The translations under genes were made by a program, and so were the position numbers. 19,203 nt of DNA from Candidatus Hestiella acidicharens (lineage in GTDB: Archaea > Thermoproteota > Thermoprotei_A > Sulfolobales > Acidilobaceae). The stretch is from positions 1 to 19,203 of the forward strand of contig WAJZ01000029.1 of NCBI GenBank assembly GCA_015523575.1, read 5' to 3'. Shown here piece by piece: positions 1 through 8,818 of this stretch; position 1 is the first letter of the stretch, and every line of letters begins with the position of its first letter. Below the pieces are notes generated by a model. The model did no database searches, was not told the origin of the DNA, and saw nothing but the letters and a program-made list of their open reading frames with translations.

Positions 1-537
1 GGCTGCAAACCACATGGGGGTCATGACCACCCTTTGGGGCAAATGGCACGTGTCCCGCATCTCCGTTATTTTTTGAGGAGCTTGGAGTATCGCTCCCATT
101 GCCCATCTATCATATAAACTAAATAGATTTCTGTTTCATACCCTCTAAGCTATTAGTAACATGCCAAACTCATGCCTTCTAGCCATATCTCTATGGGCTT
201 CTTTAATCCTTTCCTATCTTCCTTAAGGCCGCTAGTAATGTCCCTTTAGGCTCTAATCTGTTTCTAAAGTTCTTGCCATCAACAGACTTTTCTATCTCAA
301 ACGTACTATAGACCTCTAGATTCATTAATTCATATTAGCGATCTAAGAAAATAGCTTTATAACATGGTGCCTCACATAAACTACTGGTCTATGAGGTGGG
401 TTAAAAGCGGTGAGCAAAGCGATGATCGATTCTAGGCTTCTGAGACCTAAAAACAACGAGGTACACCTATTCCAACTATATAGCATTTAACCAGACAACT
501 ATCATAGACAAAGACCTCTTATTTGCAAGATAAGTTA
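1..537. other. Region without an intact gene at the left edge
   Basis: No intact gene is visible here. The right two thirds carry the broken minus-strand frames described separately. Bases 1-114 form a plus-strand open frame of about 37 codons entering from outside the window (ending HCPSII), with no recognisable motif. I saw no tRNA, repeat array or transposon end. The region lies downstream of pyrH. Confidence 0.4.
153..486 (-). pseudogene. Broken protein-coding remnant, family not recognised
   Basis: The minus strand holds several short, protein-like frames in a row rather than one gene. One begins at an ATG at 486 and runs 47 codons to a stop at 343, with a plausible stretch reading NPPHRPVVYVRHHVIKLF. 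A second begins at an ATG at 325 and runs 40 codons to a stop at 203, with EPKGTLLAALRKIGK near its end. A third frame continues with GLKKPIEIWLEGMSLACY and stops at 153. Read across the frame changes they could be one decayed gene of roughly 110 residues. The composition is coding-like, but I recognise no family and see no active-site motif. The alternative is that these are chance open frames in non-coding DNA. Confidence 0.3.
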
Positions 538-1224
538 TTATGAAAATGAAAGCATCGAGCCTATTCTTTCGCCCTTAACAATAAGCCTATAGAGCAGATC
601 AGGCTCCTGCCCATTAATGTAAAAAATCCTTATCCTATTCCTCCTAAGCAATTCTAGACCGAGATGGTCTAATAGTTCATATTCACCTGCTAATTGTTTC
701 ATACCTTTTATTATCTCCTCCATTTCATCATATGTAACCTTTTCTATAGGATTTGACCTTCCGATTTCCTCCTTTTTCCTATAGATGCCATCGATTCCAT
801 TAAGCATATTCACTATAACCTTCGAGCCCAGCGCTTCTGCCAAGAGTATGGATACGGCATTTGTACTGTGACCTGGCTGAAGACCCCCCAATACAGGTAC
901 ATGATTATCCAAAAAGACTTCTAGTGCTTCCTCTAAGCTTTTCGGAACCTTCGGAGTCGTATGCGGAGATAAAAACATTGACAATAGCAAGGCATTAAGC
1001 CTTGCTGACTCAATTCCCATTATATCTAACATAGCTTCTGGAACGCCAAACTCTCTAAGCGTTGCTATGTATTCCCTCGCTAGACTACCTCCCCCGACTA
1101 CAATACCAATTTTGTATCCAGCGTCTAGAACCCTTATTATGCTATCCCTTAACCTTTCCATGTAATCTTTTCTTGGCGGGAATATGAGGCTACCACTTAC
1201 CTTTATCACAATTCTTTCTTCCAT
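538..1224 (-). CDS. pyrH: UMP kinase, archaeal type
   Basis: This enzyme phosphorylates UMP to UDP using ATP in cytosolic pyrimidine nucleotide synthesis. The 228 residues match the usual length of archaeal UMP kinases in the amino-acid-kinase fold. Visible motifs are the N-terminal KVSGSL phosphate-binding strand (about 8-13), the glycine-rich VVGGGSLAREYI (about 43-54), GGLQPGHSTNAVS (about 113-125), which contributes to the UMP/phosphate site, and NGIDGIY (about 141-147) near the nucleotide site. The ATG at 1224 is preceded by a good ribosome-binding sequence (GAGGAG). It lies 107 bases downstream of atpB on the same strand, so it may be read through from the ATP synthase operon. The gap also contains a TATA-like box and a palindrome, suggesting its own promoter. 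The family is known to be feedback-inhibited by UTP in some members; nothing here tests that. Confidence 0.9.
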   Translation of the reverse strand: MEERIVIKVSGSLIFPPRKDYMERLRDSIIRVLDAGYKIGIVVGGGSLAREYIATLREFGVPEAMLDIMGIESARLNALLLSMFLSPHTTPKVPKSLEEALEVFLDNHVPVLGGLQPGHSTNAVSILLAEALGSKVIVNMLNGIDGIYRKKEEIGRSNPIEKVTYDEMEEIIKGMKQLAGEYELLDHLGLELLRRNRIRIFYINGQEPDLLYRLIVKGERIGSMLSFS

Positions 1225-1254
1225 TTCTCCTCATCATTATAAATCATTACAAGG

Positions 1255-1262
1255 AATTTAAG
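1255..1262 (-). promoter_or_regulatory. Candidate TATA box of pyrH
   Basis: CTTAAATT on the minus strand lies about 31 bases before the pyrH start. That would place initiation near 1233 and give a very short leader that still includes the GAGGAG ribosome-binding site. This is an inference from archaeal promoter spacing only. Confidence 0.35.
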
Positions 1263-1272
1263 CTTCACCACT

Positions 1273-1287
1273 AAGGTAGGCTACCTT
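1273..1287. promoter_or_regulatory. 15-base perfect palindrome upstream of pyrH, operator candidate
   Basis: AAGGTAG-G-CTACCTT is a perfect inverted repeat with 7-base arms and a single central base. It sits in the atpB-pyrH gap, about 10 bases upstream of the candidate pyrH TATA box. The size fits a dimeric helix-turn-helix protein site. No long U run follows, so it does not look like a terminator hairpin. Which protein would bind is unknown. Confidence 0.45.
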
Positions 1288-1331
1288 CCTAAAATCTCGC
1301 GTTGAAAAGTAAGGTTTCACAAGCAACATTT

Positions 1332-2732
1332 TTATATAATAGCCCTATACTTAGGATGGTATTTCTTTATAGTCTCCTCCTTGATATTGGTAAGCTCTTC
1401 CTCCGGAAGCTCAGCAAAAAGCTCCCATGCAATATCTAACGTTGTCTCAACATCCCTGTTTTCCCTTATCCCCTGTTTAAGGAATTTCTTCTCAAAAAGG
1501 TCAGCGAATTTCAGGAATTTTCTATCATTTACGTTAAGGCTTTCCTCCCCAATAACTGCAGCTAGGCTTCTCAGCTCAACCCCCCTGCTATAGGCTGCAT
1601 AGAGCTGGTCACTAACTTGGGAGTGATCTTCCCTAGTTTTTCCTTTACCAATGCCTTCCTTCATTAGCCTCGAGAGGCTCATCAAAACATTTATCGGAGG
1701 ATAGATCCCCTTGTTATATAAATCCCTACTTAAGACTATCTGTCCCTCTGTTATGTATCCCGTTAGGTCTGGAATTGGGTGTGTAATATCATCGTTGGGC
1801 ATTGTGAGTATAGGTATCTGCGTTATGCTCCCTTCCTTTCCATGAACCCTACCGGCCCTCTCATATATACTTGCAAGGTCGCTGTACATGTATCCAGGAT
1901 ACCCTTGCCTCCCTGGCACCTCCTCCCTAGCAGCGCTTATTTCCCTTAAGGCCTCGGCATAATTAGTCATATCTGTAAGTATAACAAGTATGTGCATTCC
2001 AACCTCATATGCAAGGTATTCTGCTAAGGTTAATGCTACCCTTGGAGTTACCAACCTTATCATAGCAGGTTCGTCTGCGAGGTTGACGAACATTGCAACC
2101 CTATTTAGTGCACCTGTTTCCTCGAAGAACTTTTTAAAGAAAATGTAATCATCATATTTTATCCCAATAGCAGCAAATATAACGGCAAACTCCTCATTTT
2201 GCCCCTTTACAGAGGCTTGCCTAGCTATTTGTACTGCTAGCCTATTATGTGGCAGACCACTCCCACTAAATATAGGCAACTTCTGTCCTCTAACCAAGGT
2301 GTTCATGCCATCAATAGCACTGATGCCGGTTTGTATGAAATCTTCTGGATAAGCCCTGATGGCTGGGTTTATCGGAGACCCGTTTATATCGTACTTCTCC
2401 CCAGCTACTATTTCCGGGCCACCATCTATTAACTCCCCAAGCCCGTTAAATATCCTGCCCAACATGTCCTCAGAGACTGGTAACTCCAGCGCTCTGCCCA
2501 AAAACCTGACCTTTGTACCGGTTGTTGTTATACCTGTTGTTCCCTCAAAAACCTGAACGACAGCAATGTTGCTTGAAACATCTAACACCCTACCCCTTCT
2601 TCTAGATCCATCTGAAAGCTCTACCTCTACTATTTCATCATAAGAAACCTTCCTAACTCCTTCCACAATCAAAAGAGGGCCCCTTATTTCGGCTATCCTA
2701 GAATACTCCCTTACACCATATAGCGAACTCAT
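1332..2732 (-). CDS. atpB: A-type ATP synthase subunit B (non-catalytic)
   Basis: Subunit B alternates with catalytic subunit A in the A3B3 head of the membrane-bound A-type ATP synthase. The 466 residues are normal for the family. The start has the N-terminal beta-barrel domain ([15 protein letters not shown]). Where subunit A has a P-loop, this protein has [16 protein letters not shown] (about 155-170), the degenerate form expected of B. Further family signatures are the segment ending [33 protein letters not shown] and [20 protein letters not shown]. Its ATG at 2732 lies 14 bases after the atpA stop, behind a GGTGT ribosome-binding sequence, so the two are translated from one transcript. 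It is the last atp gene on this strand. The D-subunit gene, which often follows B in archaea, is absent, and pyrH follows instead. Confidence 0.96.
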   Translation of the reverse strand: MSSLYGVREYSRIAEIRGPLLIVEGVRKVSYDEIVEVELSDGSRRRGRVLDVSSNIAVVQVFEGTTGITTTGTKVRFLGRALELPVSEDMLGRIFNGLGELIDGGPEIVAGEKYDINGSPINPAIRAYPEDFIQTGISAIDGMNTLVRGQKLPIFSGSGLPHNRLAVQIARQASVKGQNEEFAVIFAAIGIKYDDYIFFKKFFEETGALNRVAMFVNLADEPAMIRLVTPRVALTLAEYLAYEVGMHILVILTDMTNYAEALREISAAREEVPGRQGYPGYMYSDLASIYERAGRVHGKEGSITQIPILTMPNDDITHPIPDLTGYITEGQIVLSRDLYNKGIYPPINVLMSLSRLMKEGIGKGKTREDHSQVSDQLYAAYSRGVELRSLAAVIGEESLNVNDRKFLKFADLFEKKFLKQGIRENRDVETTLDIAWELFAELPEEELTNIKEETIKKYHPKYRAII

Positions 2733-2746
2733 ATCCCAGACACCTA

Positions 2747-4531
2747 CTAAGCGCTACTAATTGCCTTAAGTGCTTCTTTTTTGAGCTTGTATATCATTTC
2801 TAGCTTTTCATTCGGCACTGAAAACCTGGCCTTTACTATATCTACATAGAGCCTTCCCAATAGTTCTTTTACCCTTGAGGCCGGAGTACCACCCTCCACC
2901 TTTTTCGTGGCATCCCTATAGTAGTCTATTATTAACTTCATTAACTCAAACTGCTTTTTAGGTGTAGAAAAAGCATCAACCGGATCAAATGCATTTTGCT
3001 TCAAAAAGCCATCCTTTATCATCCTCGCGACGTCCAAGATAAGCTTATCTTTCTCATCAAGGCTCTCAACCCCTATAAGCCTAACAATCTCCTGAAGCTC
3101 GTTTTCTCTAACTAATATGCCCATAATCTCCTCCCTGTAGGACTTCCATTCGGGATCGACGTTTTTAGACCACCAATCTGAAACGGTATCAACGTATGCG
3201 CTATAGCTGGATATCCAGTTTATTGCTGGATAATGCCTCCTGTAAGCTAGGGAGGTATCTAAAGCCCAGAAGACCCTTGCAAACCTCCTCGTATGGGTGG
3301 TGACAGGTTCTGTAAAGTCCCCACCCGGTGGGCTTACCGCTCCAACTAGCGTTACGCTCCCTATCCTTTCAGGTGATCCATAGGCCTTAACCCTGCCTGC
3401 CCTCTCGTAGAATTCTGCAAGCCTTGAAGCTAAGTAGCTTGGATAGCCCTCTTCGGCCGGCATCTCTTCTAGCCTACCGGCTATTTCCCTCAACGCCTCG
3501 GCCCACCTGCTCGTCGAATCAGCTACAAGCAAGACGTCATAGCCCATATCTCTATAGTACTCCGCGATGGTTACACCAACATAGATGCTCGCCTCCCTGG
3601 CGGCGACAGGCATGTTGCTTGTATTGGCTATTAACACAGTCCTTTCCATTAATGGCTTTCCGCTCCAAGGATCCTTATAGGTGGGGAACCTCTCTAATAC
3701 TTCAGTCATCTCATTCCCTCTCTCTCCACATCCTATATATATAATCACGTTTGCCGAAGACCACTGTGCAAGTCCATGTAACGTTACAGTCTTTCCAGTG
3801 CCAAACCCTCCAGGTATCATCCCGGTGCCGCCCTTAGCCATAGGGAAGAGGGTATCAATTATCCTTATGCCTGTAATTAATGGTTCTGAAGGCTCTAACT
3901 TCAACCTGTAAGGCCTTGGAGTCCTAACGGGCCACCTCTGCATCATATAAACTTCCTTTACTTCACCGTTAACCTTTATTTCAGCAATCGGGTCTACTAT
4001 ACTATAGCTACCTTCCGGCGCAATCCAGGATACCTTCCCTTGCATGCCTGGAGGGAGTAATACCTTGTGTGCTATCAATCCAGTCTCTTGAACGACGCCT
4101 ATCACGTCACCACTAGAAACACTATCACCAGTATTTAATGCAGATGGCGTAAAATACCATTTCTTGTCTCTCGATAAAGGACTTACGTCTACCCCCCTTT
4201 CAATAAATATGCTTCTACTCGACCCTATTTTGTTCAAATAGTCTATAATAGAAGATAATGGCCTCTGTACTCCATCATATATGTTGCCTAGGAGACCTGG
4301 ACCGAGTTCAACGCTTAGGGGTGATCCAGTACCCTCAACAGGGTCTCCTGGCTTAAGGCCTGTAGTGGACTCGTATACTTGGAGATACGCTGTATCACCT
4401 TTTATCCTAGTGACCTCGCCTATTAGCCTCTCTTCGCCTACCCTAACCATCTCATACATCTGTACACCAGCCATATTATCGGCTATTACCAAAGGTCCTG
4501 ATATCCTCTTTATTCTTCCTCTGACCTTCAA
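2747..4531 (-). CDS. atpA: A-type ATP synthase subunit A (catalytic)
   Basis: Subunit A is the catalytic subunit that makes or hydrolyses ATP in the A3B3 head. The 594 residues match the family and are longer than subunit B because of the A-specific non-homologous region (about 115-195, including the [17 protein letters not shown] stretch). The P-loop GGFGTGKTV (about 241-249) is intact, with Lys247 and Thr248. [20 protein letters not shown] and [20 protein letters not shown] are conserved catalytic-domain segments. I chose the TTG at 4531: its TTGA overlaps the atpE stop, a strong GGAGGT ribosome-binding sequence lies a few bases upstream, and the resulting [16 protein letters not shown] is the canonical beginning. 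The overlap implies translational coupling with atpE. I see no intein in the P-loop region, a known insertion spot in some archaeal subunit A genes. Confidence 0.97.
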   Translation of the reverse strand: MKVRGRIKRISGPLVIADNMAGVQMYEMVRVGEERLIGEVTRIKGDTAYLQVYESTTGLKPGDPVEGTGSPLSVELGPGLLGNIYDGVQRPLSSIIDYLNKIGSSRSIFIERGVDVSPLSRDKKWYFTPSALNTGDSVSSGDVIGVVQETGLIAHKVLLPPGMQGKVSWIAPEGSYSIVDPIAEIKVNGEVKEVYMMQRWPVRTPRPYRLKLEPSEPLITGIRIIDTLFPMAKGGTGMIPGGFGTGKTVTLHGLAQWSSANVIIYIGCGERGNEMTEVLERFPTYKDPWSGKPLMERTVLIANTSNMPVAAREASIYVGVTIAEYYRDMGYDVLLVADSTSRWAEALREIAGRLEEMPAEEGYPSYLASRLAEFYERAGRVKAYGSPERIGSVTLVGAVSPPGGDFTEPVTTHTRRFARVFWALDTSLAYRRHYPAINWISSYSAYVDTVSDWWSKNVDPEWKSYREEIMGILVRENELQEIVRLIGVESLDEKDKLILDVARMIKDGFLKQNAFDPVDAFSTPKKQFELMKLIIDYYRDATKKVEGGTPASRVKELLGRLYVDIVKARFSVPNEKLEMIYKLKKEALKAISSA

Positions 4532-5142
4532 ATATACCTACCTCCAAAGAGGGACTCCGATGCAACACCCCTTAGGTATACTTCATTCTCTTTTATTATT
4601 TGGTCAATAGTGTAGTTCAGTTTCACGGATCCGTCTTTATTTGTTGCTACTAACCCACCTAATATCTCTATGGGTTCATCTGCTAGCTCTATGCTATCAT
4701 AACCAGAGACGGTATCCCTTACTAGATCCCTATCTTCCTCGGAGGCATATACAACCAAAACACCATAGCTTTGGGCATCGAGAGAAAGCGCGTCAACTAC
4801 ATTCTTTATAAAAAGCCTGTACCAGTCTTCCTTTTTTCCCTTCTTAATAGCCTCTATGGCATCAGCAATAACCTGATCTATTATTGAGTTTCTTTTCTCT
4901 AAGATCTTTTTCTTTGCCTCAAGTGCCAACATGGACTCGTAACTCTTTAATGCACCACTCATTTCCTGAAACTTCTCGCTTATATTCTTTTTAAGCTCAA
5001 CAAGGGAGGTCCTATAAGATTCTTGCAAAAGCTTTTGAGCTGCACTATAAGCCTCGTCTACTATTTTCTTCGATTCTGCAAGCTTCTCCGTTGCTATCCT
5101 ATCCGCAACCTTCTTTGGATCTCCAAAGAACTCCAAAGCCAT
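4528..5142 (-). CDS. atpE: A-type ATP synthase subunit E (peripheral stalk)
   Basis: Subunit E forms the peripheral stalk that holds the A3B3 head to the membrane part of the ATP synthase. The 204 residues are the expected size. The first 105 or so are a charged, Ala/Lys/Glu-rich helix typical of the coiled-coil part, which pairs with subunit H in characterised enzymes. The remainder ([16 protein letters not shown], then [20 protein letters not shown]) is the globular C-terminal domain that contacts B. The [11 protein letters not shown] segment is a recognisable family mark. Its ATG immediately follows the atpF stop (TGAATG) and its own stop overlaps the atpA start. A gene for partner subunit H was not seen in the window. 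Confidence 0.92.
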   Translation of the reverse strand: MALEFFGDPKKVADRIATEKLAESKKIVDEAYSAAQKLLQESYRTSLVELKKNISEKFQEMSGALKSYESMLALEAKKKILEKRNSIIDQVIADAIEAIKKGKKEDWYRLFIKNVVDALSLDAQSYGVLVVYASEEDRDLVRDTVSGYDSIELADEPIEILGGLVATNKDGSVKLNYTIDQIIKENEVYLRGVASESLFGGRYI

Positions 5143-5427
5143 TCACCCTATACCTAAGGCTTTTGCGAGAAGTTTGTCCACATCTATAGGTTCCATGTTC
5201 GCAAGCTTTGTCGGAATGATGAGGAGCGTTAAGCCAATAGACCTAGCAAAATCCCTTACTTTGCTTTCATCGTCAATCAGGTGCTTCAAAACAACTATAA
5301 GGCTTGCACCCTTACTTTCCGCGACCTTCATCTGCTCCATCACATCCTCTTGTTTATTTGCTTCAAGCGTTGGTATACCGGCAATCCTAAATAGGTTTGC
5401 ATTTATCCTGTCTGCTATTACATACAT
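5143..5427 (-). CDS. atpF: A-type ATP synthase subunit F (central stalk)
   Basis: Subunit F binds the central rotor shaft (with subunit D) of the A-type ATP synthase. The protein is about 94 residues with the Rossmann-like alternation of the family: YVIADR for the first strand, LFRIAGIPTLEA as the conserved stretch, SLIVVLKHL as a middle strand and LTLLIIP as another. I prefer the ATG at 5427, because an AAGGA sequence lies a few bases upstream and the protein then begins directly with the first strand. A TTG at 5445 would add six residues and cannot be excluded. It is the first gene of the F-E-A-B block, and a TATA-like box at 5480-5487 lies about 55 bases ahead. Confidence 0.9.
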   Translation of the reverse strand: MYVIADRINANLFRIAGIPTLEANKQEDVMEQMKVAESKGASLIVVLKHLIDDESKVRDFARSIGLTLLIIPTKLANMEPIDVDKLLAKALGIG

Positions 5428-5479
5428 TTTTCCTTCGAAAGCCAAGCTTAACCCTATTATGCTATTGGAGAAATATAGG

Positions 5480-5487
5480 TTTTTAAA
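5480..5487 (-). promoter_or_regulatory. Candidate TATA box of the atpFEAB operon
   Basis: TTTAAAAA on the minus strand predicts initiation near 5456, about 10 bases before the TTG at 5445 and about 30 before the preferred ATG of atpF. It is the strongest archaeal-type A/T box on this strand in the intergenic stretch and would drive all four minus-strand ATP synthase genes. Confidence 0.5.
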
Positions 5488-5556
5488 CTTAAACGATCAC
5501 AAATTTCACCTAGAGTAAAATAAATAGCTAAAATCATTTGCATATTTTTTAAAAAA

Positions 5557-5566
5557 ATTTTTATAA
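5557..5566 (+). promoter_or_regulatory. Candidate TATA box of atpI
   Basis: TTTTTATAAG on the plus strand would place initiation near 5588, roughly 20 bases before the atpI start at 5609, within which AACGGGGTTTG could serve as a weak ribosome-binding site. Another A/T tract immediately upstream (5545-5557) may add to it. With the box at 5480-5487 it makes this gap a two-way promoter for stalk/head genes and the membrane a-type subunit. Confidence 0.45.
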
Positions 5567-5608
5567 GATCCTAAAGCTTTGTTTAATATGCTGATATAAG
5601 AACGGGGT

Positions 5609-7666
5609 TTGAAATTGCTTACGCCAAAGAAAATAAATGAGGTATTGATAGCAATCCCAAAAAAGCTCTACGACAGGGTAGTGGCAGACCTATCCATTTC
5701 AGGTATTTTCCACGTTGAGCAGCCTGTTAGTGAGCTAAAAGGTTTCTCTGAAAAAGCCTATAAACCAGCTGCAGTCTTATCTTCAGAAAAAAGGGCAAAA
5801 ATCGAGGGATACTTTAAGGCCTTAGAGCTCACCCCAGAGCTACTCGATGGAGTAAGCATCTTCGTTTCAGACTGGATAGGGACCTTAAACAAGACCATAG
5901 AAGACAATGAATTGCTAGAAAGGGAATTTGAAGAAAAAATCGAAGAACTAAATGAAATAAAGAGCAGGATAGCGGACCTAAGCGAAATAAAGAGTGTAAT
6001 AGCTACAATCTCTTACATCAATGCAAACGTAAAAAAAGCAAGCTCAACAAAAAACTTCTTTTTCACCATAGGCGTTATTCCAAAGGAAAACGTCGAGTTA
6101 GTTAAGAGTATTTGTGCAAAAAACGATGTCCTGGTTTCAATAGATGAAGTGGAAGAAGACCTTGTACCAATAGCCTTTATTGCTAGTAAAGAGGCATTTT
6201 CAAAGGCCTTTGGCGAAATCGAGAAGCTTGGATACGCCCCCACACTTGTGCCGCCAGAGTTTTCAGGAATTCCCAAGGAAGCAGTTAGAGAAATAGATGA
6301 AGAAATATCATCCCTAAATGAAAAACTGAGGAAGATCAAAAAAGAACTTATAGATAGCATAGATCAGCTTAAAAGATATTATACAATGATATATACCTTG
6401 AGTGAGATATTCAAGATATTGAATTACATAGCATCGACCAAGACTATGACCTTTATACATGGATATGTTGATGTAAGTGACTCAAGGAAGTTAAAGGATC
6501 TCCTAAACAAGTCGACAGGAGGTGCGTATATGCTCTATACCCTTGGTACAAAAAGAGCAGAAGATAGAATGCCGACAAAAATGGATGTTCCAAGGTTCCT
6601 TAAACCCTTCGAGTCCATATTAAAGATGTATGGCACTCCCAACTACAACGAAGTAATCCCGACGGCCTTCATGGCCATTACTATGCCAATCATATTTGGC
6701 TTGATGTTCCCTGATATAGGACATGGTCTCTTAGTAGTCTTGTTTTCCTTACTTTATCTGATACCTAGGAACAAAGACATGGGGAAGGTTGGTGTGATAC
6801 TAGGCGTTGCCGGTATGATAGCTGGTTTCTTCTCTGATGAATTCTTTGGACCTCTACCAGCAAAATTAATACACATGGAGGATATGTGGAGATACCTCGG
6901 ATTAAAGACAGCCCCACTTGAATCCCCAGTAGACATAGCGATAGTTGGCGGATCATCCTCATTAATGCAAGAGCTCTTTATAGAGGCTATGAACATATCT
7001 TTTTGGATAGGCGCATTTATGTTAATATCTGGCACATTAATAGGTATTATTAACAGCTATATTAAGAGGGACTATGAGGATATGATAGGATCAAAGCTCC
7101 CTATGTTTCTCCTATTTCTTTCAGCTGGTGCCCCATTTCTCATATACTTTAATGTATATCAAGCTGGACATATAATAGGCACCGCTATATTCCACGCTGG
7201 AGGGGGAGGACCGTTTGAAGCATTTGTATTTTATGGTGCTATAGTTTCAATAATCTGGATCCTTATAGGAAGGGCTTCAGTAAAGGCTCTCATGGGAGAA
7301 GGTTTTAAGATAAGTCCCATAGAGTCTTTCATAGGCATGTTTGAAGCAATGCTTCTTGTCCTAGGGAATACAATAAGCTTTTTAAGGATACTTGGCCTAA
7401 GCCTCGCCCACTCAGGCCTAATGGTCGGATTTACTATCCTCGCGATAGTCATAGATCCTGTAGGGTTAAGAAACCCCTTAATGTTTGTTGGAGGCCTCAT
7501 TATTTTTATCATCGGCAACTTGCTAACAGCAGGTCTAGAGGGTATAGTAGCGTTTGCCCATGACCTCAGGCTACACTTCTATGAATGGTTCAACAAGTTT
7601 TATTCGGGGAATGGAATACCATTTAGCCCGATTAAACTACCCAACGTTACCATAATCTTTCAGTAA
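5609..7666 (+). CDS. atpI: A-type ATP synthase subunit I (membrane stator, a subunit)
   Basis: Subunit I forms the ion half-channels facing the rotor ring and anchors the peripheral stalks. The 685 residues are usual for the family. Residues 1-330 or so are soluble, with charged coiled-coil stretches (about 90-130 and 225-260). The C-terminal half holds several membrane segments, beginning near AFMAITMPIIFGLMFPDIGHGLL. NTISFLRILGLSLAHSGLM near residues 587-605 contains the conserved arginine (about Arg593) needed for ion transport. GLEGIVAFAHDLRLHFYEWF is the typical C-terminal motif. The start is a TTG at 5609; another TTG two codons later gives almost the same protein. It is divergent from atpF and transcribed alone. 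No proteolipid (K) gene adjoins it, although atpI and atpK are often linked. Confidence 0.95.
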   Translation: MKLLTPKKINEVLIAIPKKLYDRVVADLSISGIFHVEQPVSELKGFSEKAYKPAAVLSSEKRAKIEGYFKALELTPELLDGVSIFVSDWIGTLNKTIEDNELLEREFEEKIEELNEIKSRIADLSEIKSVIATISYINANVKKASSTKNFFFTIGVIPKENVELVKSICAKNDVLVSIDEVEEDLVPIAFIASKEAFSKAFGEIEKLGYAPTLVPPEFSGIPKEAVREIDEEISSLNEKLRKIKKELIDSIDQLKRYYTMIYTLSEIFKILNYIASTKTMTFIHGYVDVSDSRKLKDLLNKSTGGAYMLYTLGTKRAEDRMPTKMDVPRFLKPFESILKMYGTPNYNEVIPTAFMAITMPIIFGLMFPDIGHGLLVVLFSLLYLIPRNKDMGKVGVILGVAGMIAGFFSDEFFGPLPAKLIHMEDMWRYLGLKTAPLESPVDIAIVGGSSSLMQELFIEAMNISFWIGAFMLISGTLIGIINSYIKRDYEDMIGSKLPMFLLFLSAGAPFLIYFNVYQAGHIIGTAIFHAGGGGPFEAFVFYGAIVSIIWILIGRASVKALMGEGFKISPIESFIGMFEAMLLVLGNTISFLRILGLSLAHSGLMVGFTILAIVIDPVGLRNPLMFVGGLIIFIIGNLLTAGLEGIVAFAHDLRLHFYEWFNKFYSGNGIPFSPIKLPNVTIIFQ

Positions 7667-8344
7667 ACATAATGCGCTCAGTACTGGTGTCTTTCTTCAC
7701 AATTCTGTAATACCAGCCTTCCTCATAGCGCGTGTTATCGTTGCCAAGTACCCTATGCTAGGACTACGGTATTAATTTTTAGTGTTTTAAGGACCTCTGA
7801 AAATAAAAACAAAGAAACACTATTTGCCCGCCTATGGTCTGTGTAGGTTTCTATATGCCAGTTCATTACGGCATTTGGTCTATTTGGTCATGCTTTGCCT
7901 ATAGCTCTGCATTTGAGGAGCCTTATTGAAGCTTGGCATTATCCGCAACAACTATAGCTTATTTTAGCAAGCTTTAATTTTTCTTTACCAGCCAATACCA
8001 TAAAGGTGTATATTGGAACCCAAAGAACTTAAAAACAAACTAAAAGCTGCAACCTTACCCTTCGGATCATAGAGCATACAACACAAGAGTTACCGTTTCC
8101 CACAATAGGCTATTATAGGCCTCTCTAGGTTGCACCTCTATTATTCATTTTGACTACAAGCCACGCGGAAGTCATAAATATCCTTCGAGGCAAATAGAAT
8201 AAGCCCCACATAGACCTAATAAAAACCTTTACCTCAGAAACTGCTTATTTTATTAAAAAGGTGGCCTAAGGATATAGATAAGACGACAATATAACAGAAA
8301 CCAATATAAGCCCTTTATCACAAAAATAATATGGTGCAACCTTA
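7667..8344. other. 680-base region without a convincing gene
   Basis: This stretch separates atpI from the PadR gene and shows no intact gene. A T run at 7776-7780 could help end atpI transcription. Bases 7845-7957 carry a plus-strand open frame ending RSLIEAWHYPQQL without a clear start. A TTG-initiated 19-codon frame at 8013-8072 (PKELKNKLKAATLPFGS) sits behind an AAAGGTG sequence and looks protein-like, so decayed coding sequence is possible. I see no tRNA, no CRISPR repeats and no transposon ends. The last 100 bases should hold the PadR-dphB promoter. Confidence 0.4.
8287..8309. repeat. Pair of CAATATAA direct repeats before the PadR gene
   Basis: CAATATAA occurs at 8287-8294 and again at 8302-8309, 15 bases apart, about 40-60 bases before the PadR start. 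In an A/T-rich stretch this may be chance. The position is reasonable for a promoter element or an autoregulatory site, but the repeat is not the dyad form described for many PadR operators. Confidence 0.25.
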
Positions 8345-8818
8345 TTGAAGGTAGAAAGGGAAGAAATGAAACTAAAGGGTGCTAAGGCCTATAGAGAAAG
8401 CTTGCAATACTTAGTATTGAGAATACTAGCGGAAAAACCAAGCCATGGATATGAAATTATGAAAAAAATTGAAGAAATAACTCTAGGAAGGTGGAAGCCT
8501 GCTGCAGGGACTTTGTATCCATTATTAGATCTAATGCAAAACGAAGGGCTCATAGAGATAAAATCATGTGAGCAAGAAGGTGTAAGGGGAGGGAAGAAGA
8601 TAGTATATAGGCTTACAACAAATGGATGGTTGCTTCTTAAAGATCAGCTAATTACAAAGATCTCGATCTATGCCTCGCTGATAAATTTCATGGTCCTAGA
8701 TATAATCGATGATATGAAAAAACATGGCTTCATTAAAGAGGCTGAAGAAGTTTGCAATAACATAAGTGAATGGATAGAGAAGATAACCTCAAATTTGAAC
8801 GTGCGCTGTAAAGGATAG
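8345..8818 (+). CDS. PadR-family transcriptional regulator
   Basis: This is a 157-residue winged-helix DNA-binding protein of the PadR family, which generally acts as a dimeric repressor responding to small molecules or stress. The N-terminal domain shows YLVLRILAEKPSHGYEIMKKI (about 22-42), the recognition-helix signature AAGTLYPLLDLMQNEGLI (about 53-70) and the wing with KKIVYRLTTNGW (about 84-95). The C-terminal 55 residues are a helix-rich segment expected to dimerise. The TTG at 8345 gives the longest reading; an ATG at 8366 would remove seven charged residues and still leave the whole domain. The stop TAG is followed at once by the GTG of dphB, so the two genes are almost certainly one operon. 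The ligand and targets are not visible from sequence. Confidence 0.85.
   Translation: MKVEREEMKLKGAKAYRESLQYLVLRILAEKPSHGYEIMKKIEEITLGRWKPAAGTLYPLLDLMQNEGLIEIKSCEQEGVRGGKKIVYRLTTNGWLLLKDQLITKISIYASLINFMVLDIIDDMKKHGFIKEAEEVCNNISEWIEKITSNLNVRCKG

Noticed and set aside
418..450. GATGAT and CTGA words as a C/D box guide RNA
   Set aside because: The C box is imperfect, no C'/D pair follows at proper spacing, and no end stem is seen.
2240..2290. Missing Walker A lysine in atpB as a possible inactivating change
   Set aside because: Non-catalytic B subunits normally lack a canonical P-loop; the FSGSGLPHN form is usual.
55..7957. Similar-looking tails near 60-114 and 7890-7957, both with TTTGAGGAGC and an L-R-S-L reading, suggesting two copies of a transposase end
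   Set aside because: Beyond one shared 10-base word the match is weak, and a 10-base match between two such intervals is expected fairly often by chance. No inverted repeats or target duplications were seen.
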